A DNA stretch of 64,000 nucleotides from Lichenostomus cassidix. Taxonomy: Eukaryota > Chordata > Aves > Passeriformes > Meliphagidae. The stretch covers positions 5,334,293 through 5,398,292 of the forward strand of contig CM039210.1 in NCBI GenBank assembly GCA_008360975.2. The letters are read 5' to 3'. Positions 55,583 to 64,000 of the stretch are shown here, one piece after another. A program made the position numbers and the translations under genes. Numbering within the stretch: the first letter of the stretch is position 1; each line of letters opens with the position of its first letter. The notes beneath the pieces were generated by a model, which was given only the letters and a program-made list of their open reading frames with translations, did not search any database and was not told the origin of the DNA.

Positions 55583-55873
55583 TTATCCAGGCCCCCTTTG
55601 GTAACCATGAAGTGAGACTGTGGAGATATGGTTTAATTTCAAGGCGTAATTTCTGGAACCCACTTCATACAGAATTTCAGGACCCTTCCAAATTTCTTCC
55701 AAACCTTCCTTATTTTTCAATGGCCAGTTACCACATCCATCTAGAGGTGGTAACTGGGTGCAGATCCAGCAATTGCTCATATTAAGAGCTCTGGATACAT
55801 TTTGGATCACAGTGTTGTGCAACTTCTGGCCGAGCCTTGAGTCATGGTTACCAATTGGGCAAACAACAGACAT
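55583..55873 (-). pseudogene. ERV-D envelope fragment
   Basis: Minus-strand frame of 96 codons between the pol end and the 3' LTR. It contains a CWIC motif (NMSNCWICTQLPP), typical of the start of a gammaretrovirus-like surface subunit, and N-glycosylation sites. The rest of env is missing; a hydrophobic stretch follows near 55500-55580. It is too short to act as an envelope. Confidence 0.6.
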
Positions 55874-55934
55874 GTAAAGAAGAATTTAAACCACATCAGC
55901 TTGATTTGTATCAGTTTCTGTCTTCTCGATGGTC

Positions 55935-57865
55935 TCAGGGGCAGAAGCTTTCTTCATTTTGGAGTGGTGGATCCACGGTCTTTTCCCAGCAACCTTTTCC
56001 AGAAGTGAGGGTGGTCAGTAAAACTTGGAATGGTCCCTTCCATTTAGGTTGGAAGGGGTCGCTGTCCCACCACTTGATGTAGACCCAGTCTCCAGGCTGA
56101 AATGGGTGAGCAGGGGTGTCCAATTCCATAGGTTTGGACAGCACGACGAATTTCTGGAGCTTCTGCAAAGTGGACCTTAAAGCTGTTAAGTATTTCTGTA
56201 AATCAATTTTTCCCCTCATGTGAATTTCCCCCGGGATATGGGGAACATTATATGGTCTGCCATATAAGATTTCATAGGGACTTATATTGTCCCTCCGCTT
56301 TGGTTGTATGCGGACCTTAAGTAAGGCTATAGGCAAAGCCTGAACCCATGTCATAGATGTTTCTTGGCAGGTTTTACCAATCTGGGCCTTGATGATTCCA
56401 TTCATAGGTTCAACTTTGCCACTTGCTTGGGGCCTGTATGGTGTATGCAAGTCCCAAGTAAGTCTCAGAATCGTGCTAACATCCCTGACCACCGTTGCAA
56501 CAAAATGTGGTCCCCTATTTGATGACATTCCCAAAGGAACCCCAAACCTTGGAATTATATGGTTGAGCAAGGCTTTCACTACTTCCTTTGCTGCATTGGT
56601 GCGACAGGGATAAGCTTCAGGCCATCCACTGAACGTATCAACCAACACCAACACATATTTGTATCCTTCCTTACGTGGCATTTCAGCAAAATTTATTTGC
56701 CAGTAATCTCCCAGGAGAGGCCCTGCCTTGGTTACTCCTAACACTACTCTCTTGCTTGTGTCAGGGTTGTTTTTGCAACAGGTTTCACACTTGCTTGTTA
56801 TAGACTGTACAATATCAGTCATCCTTCTGTTTATTACTACTTTCTTCAGATGTTTTAAAAGGTTTTCTGTTCCCCAGTGGGTACTCTCATGTTCCCTCTG
56901 TGCTATTTCTCGAAGGAGCAGGGGTGGGACTTCAACCTGGCCTATCGGTGTAACAGCCCACCCACACTCTTTAATCTCGGCCTTAAGAAATTTAATTAAT
57001 TTGTGGTCACTCTGATCATATTTTGGAGTAAACCCTGTCAGATCTACTTCTTTCTGTGGTACTATTGCAAGTATGCCTTTTTCTGCTATTCCTCTTGCCA
57101 TTTCATCAGCAAAGCGATTTCCCACTTCAGGAGTTGTCTTTCTCTTTTGATGACTTCTGCAATGCAGGACAGCTATTTCTGTAGGCTTCCAAATGCTCTG
57201 CAGGAGTACAAGGATTTGTTTTGTATGTTTAATGCCATTACCTTGAGCAGTCAGCAGGCCACGTTCTTCCCAGATAGCTCCATGGGCATGAACAACACTG
57301 AAGGCATATTTGGAATGAGTCCATATGTTTACCTTCTTTTCCTTGCTCAATTCTAGAGCTCTGGACAGTGCTATCAGTTCCCAATCTGGCTTCTTCAGAG
57401 GCACATCCTTCAGCTCTGGTCTGCTGGAATAGGTCTCTTCTATTGTCTGCAAACAGTCATGCTCAGGCACGTCATCAAGTAATGTGGATGACAAAAACAT
57501 TGCAGGGTTTACAGCAGATGTTGCTTTTAGGGTAACATCGTCCTGTTCCAACAACACAGATTGGTATTTGAGCATTCTGCTAGGGGATAACCAGTGTCCC
57601 CTCTTTTGCTCCAGCAGAGAGATCACAGCATGGGGTACATACACGAAAATGTGCTGCCCAAGGGTGAATTTACAAGCCTCCTGTATTAGGATGACAGTTG
57701 CTGCCACAGCTTTCAGATACCCAGGCCACCCTTGGCTATCATTGTTTAGCTGTTTTGAAAGACATGTGCCAGCTCTTCGCTGGTCCTCATGGTGCTGTGC
57801 CAGTACCCCTAGAGCAACATTCTGCTGCTCATATGTAAAAAGTCCAAAGGGCTTAGTTAGGTCTG
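55935..57865 (-). pseudogene. ERV-D pol: RNase H and integrase with altered catalytic residues
   Basis: Open from 57865 to 55935 on the minus strand. It covers the RT connection, a truncated RNase H (the first DG motif is deleted and TDS reads THS) and integrase. The integrase keeps the HHCC-type zinc site (HESTHWG ... CETCC), but its first catalytic Asp is Asn (AAT at 56691-56693, in WQINF) and the second is also Asn (AAT at 56517-56519, in SSNRG). The Glu in GKVEP remains. Both changes equal GAT to AAT. The C-terminal SH3-like part (PGDWVYIKWW) is present. A long frame that cannot be catalytically active. Confidence 0.85.
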
Positions 57866-58562
57866 TGTGGCAAGAGGTTCCCCCCCCTTCTCTCTCTCTT
57901 TCTGCTCTGTTGTGGAAGATAGATGATTCTAATTGGGTTAACAGCCTGGCAGGTGTTATCTCTTGGTGCCTGAAAGTCTAAAGCCTCTGATCGTAACTTA
58001 TATTTTGGAATGAAGAGAGAAGGTGGGAAAACACCTTACTGACCACACAAGGCAAGCTTTTATCCTATAAAAACTCAAGGAACTATCCCAGAGGTAAAGG
58101 TTTCTTACACACGCTCTGAAGATGTGTGGAGAAGCTTCTCCCAGGAGTCTGGACGCAGACTCTGTGGTTACTTTTCTGGGAATTGGGTGAAAAGACTTTT
58201 GACGTATTTTCCACCACCAATTGGCAGGTAAGATACATTGAATTCTTAAGTTTTTATTTTTCTTGCTAGCTAATAATAATAAGTACCTTTCCATAATTGC
58301 ATTTCAGCTATTATAGCTTTGCAATTATGTCTTTATTGTGTGTTTGTATGTTAATCTGTTCTATGTTTGTATGTCTGTTTATTTTCTGATTCCAATAAAT
58401 GGTAATTTCTATCATATTAGACTAATTGGCCCAATATCAAAGACCCTTGCAAATGAGACCGAGTCTTGGGGTGCTGGTCTCCCTAATAAAAATCACTGCC
58501 TGTTGCTAGAAGCCTGAGCAAACAGCAGAAATGCATAAGGCTCCTGTCTCCCCTGTAAGACA
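57866..58562 (+). mobile_element. Solo LTR of ERVL-like family L1 in ERV-D RT, TSD GTCTG
   Basis: 697-bp LTR starting TGTGGCAAGAGG and ending CCTGTAAGACA, flanked by the perfect 5-bp duplication GTCTG (57861-57865 and 58563-58567). Antisense to ERV-D. The RT frame joins across it. Confidence 0.93.
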
Positions 58563-59149
58563 GTCTGGCAGCCCCAGAGCTGGAGCAGACACCAAGGAAT
58601 TCTTTAGTTGTGTTAATTTAGCCCTTGCTTTCTCTGTCCAGTTAATGGTTCCTTTCTCAGCTGCCTTAAGGGCTTCATATAAAAGTTTTTCTTGTTTTCC
58701 CCAGTCCTCTAGTTCTTTTGACAGCTGATGTCCAAACATAGTTGGGCTATTCTTGAACCCTTGGAGTTGCACTGTCCAGGTGAGCTGAGTCTTCCTGCCT
58801 CAGGATTTTCCCACTCAGAAGCAAAGATTTCTTGAATACTTGCACTTATAGAAATCCAGGAAAAGGCATCCTTGAGATCTAAAACTGTGAACCACCCTAG
58901 TTCATTTGTCAGTGTGGTCTGAAAAGTATAGGAGTTTGGTACAACTGAATCTATGTCCTCTGTGATTTTGTTAATTGCTCTTGAATCCTGCACTAATCTG
59001 TAACTTTTACCATCATCTGTCTTTACTGGCAGGATGGGTTTTCTCAGTTTAAATTTTAAAGGTTGAAAGAAAGGCCTTGTTTCACTTATCCCTGTGGCAC
59101 CATTCACATTTACAATGCTTTGAATCAGTTTCCCCTCAGCCTGCCTCAA
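58563..59149 (-). pseudogene. ERV-D reverse transcriptase fragment, YVDD region deleted
   Basis: Class I-like RT in two frames (58709-59149 and 58563-58772). VLDLKDAFSW and NSPTMFGHQLSKELEDWGK are recognisable. The sequence then jumps to AAEKGTINWTEKARAKL, so the part with the YVDD active site is gone. Upstream, protease sequence (VNVNGATG) is fused to RT by another deletion. Dead copy. Its Trp in LEDWG marks the residue that is a stop in ERV-B. Confidence 0.82.
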
Positions 59150-59179
59150 AGGTGCTTTTAGGACAGTCTCCTTTCTTGG

Positions 59180-59545
59180 TTAATCTTTTTTAGATCTGGT
59201 GGGTTCAGTTACCGGACTAGCAGCCCCTATGGCCTTCCGGGTTACCTTTCCCCCCTTCTTCCCGGTAAACCTGCTGGCTGCTGTGACTACAGCCCCAGCC
59301 CCAGTCTCTTCCTCCTCGGAGCTATCTGCACTGAATTCATCGGGCTCACTTTTAATTGCGGCTATTTTCCCCTCAGCCCTGTCACTGACCGCACAGGGAA
59401 GCAGGTGCTGCATTCCGGCCCCACCTTCCCCAGCCTGGGAGGGGTCGGGTACAGCATCAGATGCTCTTCTCTCCCCGCTTGACTTGCCTCCACTCCTCCC
59501 CTGCCTCCGCCCTCAGGGGGGCCAGTGGGTGGTAACCAGCCACCA
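59180..59545 (-). pseudogene. ERV-D gag remnant
   Basis: Two overlapping minus-strand frames (59180-59413 and 59362-59565) with Pro/Gly-rich then acidic and basic sequence (KSEPDEFSADSSEEEE, TGKKGGKVTRK). This fits the variable middle of a class I gag, but no capsid or zinc knuckle is present. It joins directly to truncated LTR sequence near 59546, so leader, matrix and most of gag are deleted. Confidence 0.45.
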
Positions 59546-59948
59546 TACAATTTTATGGACCTCAAAAATTATCATATCTACCTAAAATCCCCCAATAAGA
59601 AACATAACAAATGAAGTACTTGTCCCCCTATTCTAGTTAACACCCTCCCCAAGTGAGACTACAGCCTAGTTTACAAATGTATGTTCCAGAGAGAAGGTCC
59701 CATCCATGGTTGGAGCCTCTAGTTCTGAGATAGTAGGGATGTTTCGTCTTCTCCAGAGAACCCCGAACTAGGCTAAATATCAGAGTACAAGGGTTATAGA
59801 CATGTAGGGCTAAGGTACAGGGAGTAAAAGGTACAAGGAATGGGAAAGGGTATAAAATGTATAAAAAGGGTATAAAAAAGGGTATAAAAAAGGGTATAAA
59901 AAAGGGTATAAAAAAGGGTATAAAAAGAAAAGACAAAAACCTCAGGCA
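59546..59948 (-). mobile_element. ERV-D 5' LTR, truncated, with 12-bp tandem repeat
   Basis: The complement starts TGCCTGAGG at 59948 and aligns with 63306-63717 and the split LTR at 51746-55446. The inner end is cut near 59546. Five 12-bp units (GGGTATAAAAAA on the plus strand) lie at 59868-59927; the other copies lack this expansion. Confidence 0.75.
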
Positions 59949-61389
59949 TCTGTGGAACAATACTTGGATAGGAAGCCTCCAAAGGAGTCCTGTGTGCTGC
60001 AAAAGTGCAATTAGTGATTCAGCTGGAAGTGCTTTTTAGTCAATGTCCCAGGCCAGGGCTGATATCAACCCTGTGATTCCTCTTGTTGGAAGTGAACAAA
60101 GATGCAAAGCCCTTTATGCAAGAGCTGAGGTGATAATCCAGATCTCTTGGCCTCAGTCCATTTGGGGTAATTGCGTTCTCCCTGGGGAGTGTTTTCAACC
60201 CATTCTTGTCAGATGCATTGCTGCCACTTTCTGTGCTATGGCAATACTTCAGCCATGTCTGAAGCAATTCTTATCACTGTTCAAGCTTAGAGCCTTTTGA
60301 GAGCTTTCTCTGAAAGGTAGTGTGCTAGAGCAGGGAATTGGTGGAGGGGTTTAAATATATGTATATTTACATATACACATGCTACATTAACTGGGGCTTG
60401 TTCTGCTCGTAAACTCTCCAAAAAATAACTCTGGCGATTAGCAGGCACAGCTGATAGATCTTCCAGGTGGGACCTCTCCTGGGACAGCAGTGCAGGTTTA
60501 CATGCTGGCTGTATAGGTGACATTAAGCAGAAACATTCTGGGTACCTTCATTATTGTTTTAAGGACTGATGAACCAGTAAGCTAGTGTGGCAGTGCCTCC
60601 CCACATCACAGTGTAAAGGTTGTGCTTCTGGGGTATCAGCAGCATGGCTGATCAGCCACCTGCAGCACTCTGCATACTCCTGCTGTGGCTCTGGTAAGAG
60701 CTGTATTGCACTGCCGGTGGTACCACAGCGTGGTAGCCTGTGCAGGAAGGGAAGCTGGGGAGTAGGGACTGTCTCTAAGCAGCTTTTTCTGATCATGCCC
60801 GTGGCTGGGGAAATGTCAGACCTGGTTTTGGGGAGGCTGATATCATCGCAGTTTTTAGGACCTGCTGGGCACGAGGACCTAGACCCGCCCCCCCCCCCCC
60901 CCATCCCCAGTGCAATCTCCATTAGTCTTTAATTACAGCACTGGGAGCACTGGGAGCCCAGAAAAGGAGTCTTAAACAACGTTTTAGTGATGGTTTTGGC
61001 AGACCTTTTTGAGATTTCTGTTAAGTAGTTGACGTTTTCCCTGTTTATTGTAGCCTGGGAAATGCTGCAGCATTGGATTTGGCTTGGTCTGTTCGGGTGC
61101 CAGCACACCCACTCAAGTACTGGCAAAGTCTGTGTGGTAGACCAATGGTATAGCTGCAGTGGGTAGAAAAGAAAAAAGCTGAGGATGCAGAAAGGACTTT
61201 TTCCCTCTAAAATCTGGGAAAGGAGGACAGTGGCAGCAACCATAGCAGCCCTCTCTGGGGAATAAACTATGCATGTGTCCCCTCCCAGGATCTTGCCCAC
61301 TCCCATCCCTTTGATGGGGTGTTAAGATCCAATTATTAAGGTTCTTTGGAAATACCTCTGCCTGAATTAAGGTGCAAACAAGACCATAT
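59949..61389. other. About 1.4 kb without a supported gene
   Basis: No ORF with family features. A poly-C run lies near 60886-60902. It could be unique flank or an old decayed repeat. Confidence 0.4.
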
Positions 61390-62420
61390 GCAGTCAATAG
61401 TATGGGTTTATTTGATAGTAAATGAGAGAGAGAGCGAGAGAGAGGAAAAGAGAGAAAAGGAGAAATAGGAAAAGAGGTGGGGGGGACAGAAAGAGGGGGA
61501 CAGAGACAGAATAAAGAAAATACCACCATCTGTGGATCCCAAACGATGTTGTGTTGATCCTCTCCAGCTGGTCTTCTTGGTGGTGATGGTCCCCCCAAAA
61601 AGCATAGAATGCCATGGGTTAATATACACTCAGGCTAGGTGGCAATGTCCAGGCATGTCCCCCCGGGGGAGGGGGCAGTCTCTCGCAGCAGACTCTGCTT
61701 GCATCACGTGCACTCCTGTGGTGCAAGGCCTAGCACTTTGGGGGGTCTTTGATGGATTATGACACCCCCTCAGCTGCCTCTCATGTGAATGTCCCGTAAA
61801 TGTGGTCTATGGGGTTGGGGGTTCCACAGCTGGGCCAGTTTGTAAGGGAGGATGGGTGTTTATTGCCTCTGACCAGAAGTTACACCATGCACCCCAAACC
61901 TCCTTCCCCCCATCTCAGCTGGGGGAGAAGTCTGTGCAAACCTGGCTTCTGTAAGCTGTGCTCTCCCCCCACCCCAAACTCAGCCAGGGATGATTCTCAG
62001 AGTAGCTGGTGGCTTTGGCCTTTGTGGATGCATACCTTTCCCTCAGCCTGAGATGACTGAACGATAGGTTTCCCTTTATCTAATCTCAGCAGTTTGACTC
62101 TCAGTCCAAAGTCCCAGTCAGGTATCTTCATGGAGGCTTCTTTGATTGTAGCTTCTTTATACACTTTTTGTTATAATGAGCAAAACATTATATCAATGTT
62201 TGAAGCATGAACTATTTCAGTCTCTGACATGGGGGAAGGAATGTCAGAGGGACAGCACTGCTTAGCAGTAGCCAAAACACTGGTCTGTTAGCAACACCCT
62301 CCAGCCACTAATGCAAAGAACAGCACTGGGAGGGTTGCGAGCTTTACCTCAGTCAGACCCAATACAGACTTGTGTCCTCTCATCCTGTTGCTAGTTGCCT
62401 GGGAGAAGAGATCGACCCTC
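61390..62420 (-). repeat. Probable decayed ERVL-like LTR
   Basis: Plus-strand TTTATTTGATAG near 61408 gives a minus-strand AATAAA, followed by a purine-rich GAGA tract (61422-61510). Words near 62265-62335 (AAACACTGGTCTGTTAGCAA, AACAGCACTGGGAGG) resemble the end of 50166-50756. Termini are not resolved. Confidence 0.45.
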
Positions 62421-62424
62421 ACCT

Positions 62425-63305
62425 GGCTACAACCTCCTTTCAGGTAATTGTAGAGTGATTAGGTCTCCCCTGAGCCTCCTCTTCTCCAGGCTAAACAAGC
62501 CCAGCTCCCTCAGCCAATCCTCATAGGACTTGTGTTCCAGACCCTTCACCAGCCTTGTTTCCCTTCTGTGGACACACTCCAGCGTCTCAACATACTTCCT
62601 AAATTGGGGGGCCCAGAACTGGACACAGTACTCAAGGTGTGGCCTCACCAGTGCCGAGTACAGGGGAAGAATCACTTCACTAGTCCTTCTGGCCACACTA
62701 TTCCTGATCCAGGCCAGGATGCCATCGGCCTTCTTGGCCTCATGGGCACACTGCTGACTCATGTTCAGTCTTCTGTCAATCAGTACCCCCAGGTCCCTTT
62801 CTGCCTGCCTGCCTGCTGTCGAGCCACTCTGTCCCCAACCTGCACTTCATGGGGGTTGTTGCTGGACCTGGCAGTCGGTCTTGCTCATATTGTTGGATTT
62901 GGCCAATCTATCCAGCCTGTCCAGGTCCCTCTGCAGAGCCCTCCTACCCTCCAGCAGATTGACACACCCAACTTGTTGTCATCTGCAAATTTGCTAATGG
63001 TAGATTCAATCTCCCCATCCAGATCATCAATAAAGATATTAAACAGGACTGGCCCCAACACTGATCCCTGGGGACACCACTAGAGGCTGGCTGCGAACTG
63101 GATGCAGCCCCATTCACCACTGCTCTCTGTGCTCGGCCATCCAGCCAGCTCTTAACCCAGGAAAGAGTGCACCTGTCCAAACCGTAGACTCCAGCTTTTC
63201 CAGGAGTATGCTATGGGAGATGTGTCAAAGGCTTTGATGAAGTCCAGGTAGACTACATCCACAGCCTTCCCATCATCCACCAGGCAGGTCACCTGGTCAT
63301 AATGA
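62425..63305 (-). mobile_element. CR1 ORF2 fragment, reverse transcriptase
   Basis: Minus-strand CR1. From 63305 downward it encodes the palm (YDQVTCLVDDGKAVDVVYLD, then [12 protein letters not shown] and a shifted, damaged FADD region) and from 62762 the thumb ([31 protein letters not shown]). It is cut at 63305 by an ERV-D-type LTR. Frameshifts are present and no complete ORF remains. Confidence 0.85.
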
Positions 63306-63717
63306 TGCCTGATGTTTTTTTGTCCTTTCTTTTTATATCCTTTTTATACATTTTTATACCCTTTCCCTCTCCTTGTACCCTTCACAAAGACTCCTTGTAC
63401 CTTAGCCCTACATGTTTATAACTTTTGTAGTCTAATATTTAGCTTAGTTTGGGGGTTCTCTGGGGGGGAAGACAAAACATCTCTACTATCTCAGAACTAG
63501 AGGCTCCAACCTTGGACGGAGCCTCCTCTCTGGAACTAGGCTGTAGTCTCACTTGGCAGCAGGGGGGGTAATTAGAATAGGGGGACAATTGCTTCATTTG
63601 TTAAGTTTCTTATTGGGGGATTTTAGGTAGATATGCTAATTTGTGAGGTCCATAAAATTGTATATGCATTGTACACAGGGGTGTTCCTCGGCATGTTTTC
63701 CACCTTTGACGAGTGTG
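63306..63717 (+). mobile_element. ERV-D-family LTR, 5' part, inserted in CR1
   Basis: Starts TGCCTGATGTTTTTTTG at 63306, right after CR1 sequence, and aligns with the complement of 59546-59948. It is interrupted at 63718 by an ERV-C-family LTR, so its remainder lies right of the window. Confidence 0.8.
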
Positions 63718-64000
63718 TGTTGGAAAACACAGTTTTCCAGCAAAACTTGTGTTAGTTGAGCAGGCCTGAACAAAGCCTCAGCATAGGCAGGCCTCAGTAA
63801 AAATCCTAGTAAAGTGTCATGAGAAGCTAAAACCTGGGAACCACAGCTGTGTTTCTAGGCTGTGAGAAAAATGTTATGAGAAAAGATAGGGAGTCACCAG
63901 AAGGATCCCCTGAATATGTGAGAACAGACTGCAGATACGTGTGTAACTATAATTAGAAACATCTGTAACAGTATATAAGTTTCTCGTTTGATGAAATAAA
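63718..64000 (+). mobile_element. ERV-C-family LTR, truncated by the window end
   Basis: Starts TGTTGGAAAACACAG and follows 36227-36584 with several substitutions and gaps, reaching TATATAAGTTTCTCG and the start of the AATAAA region at the edge. Whether it is a solo LTR or the start of another provirus is unknown. Confidence 0.9.

Noticed and set aside
59857..60039. ORF encoding a repeated KKGI segment
   Set aside because: Product of the 12-bp tandem repeat in an LTR, not a protein gene.
60551..60932. Overlapping ORFs of 115-123 codons on both strands
   Set aside because: Both strands open through the same GC-rich stretch with a poly-C run; no motif supports either.
1..64000. CRISPR arrays, tRNA or rRNA genes, bacterial operons
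   Set aside because: None seen; short repeats are LTR-internal or microsatellite-like, and gene structure is eukaryotic.

Overview
The window is bird nuclear DNA. About four fifths of it, by eye, is retroelement sequence: chicken-repeat-1 (CR1) LINEs and endogenous retroviruses (ERVs) of three broad kinds, inserted into one another. The only host gene I can name is the 3' part of ZFAND5, on the minus strand (exons 12641-12766 and 12212-12360, correct splice sites). ZFAND5 is Z-linked in birds, so this is a Z or W copy. The density of young, nested ERVs favours W, but that is inference. I saw no tRNA, rRNA, CRISPR array or bacterial-type operon.

Layout. 1-5479: ERV-A, minus strand, class II-like; pro-pol runs off the left edge, gag has one stop, and the 5' LTR lies in a CR1. 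5480-8420: that CR1 (CR1-1, minus), cut by two solo LTRs with perfect target-site duplications (TSDs). 8421-12211: a possible LTR fragment, then the putative ZFAND5 3' UTR carrying a 263-bp solo LTR. 12212-12766: ZFAND5 exons. 12767-23252: mostly unique or decayed DNA with one large solo LTR, three CR1 pieces and a 48-bp tandem array. 23253-25150: a 1.3-kb LTR holding a younger solo LTR. 25197-34450: ERV-B, plus strand, class I-like, heavily broken, with three LTRs inside it. 34451-50150: one nearly full-length CR1 (CR1-2, plus) split into six pieces by five LTR-element insertions. One of these is ERV-C (36227-44659), an apparently complete provirus with open gag, pro (with dUTPase), pol and env and LTRs differing at only 2 of 358 positions. 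50166-59948: an ERVL-like LTR and ERV-D, minus strand, class I-like and dead. ERV-D's LTR holds a short non-autonomous ERVK element (51994-54892) whose two 623-bp LTRs look identical, plus another 263-bp LTR. 61390-64000: an LTR-like stretch, a CR1 fragment interrupted by an ERV-D-type LTR, itself interrupted by an ERV-C-type LTR that leaves the window.

Most boundaries rest on TSDs read directly: 6 bp for the ERVK-like families, 5 bp for the ERVL-like ones. The most interesting signals are a strongly one-directional G-to-A difference between two copies of the same 1.3-kb LTR (cytidine-deaminase-like editing), matching Trp-to-stop and Asp-to-Asn changes in ERV-B and ERV-D, the young ERV-C, the mobile non-autonomous ERVK, and two LTR families with unusual terminal dinucleotides.
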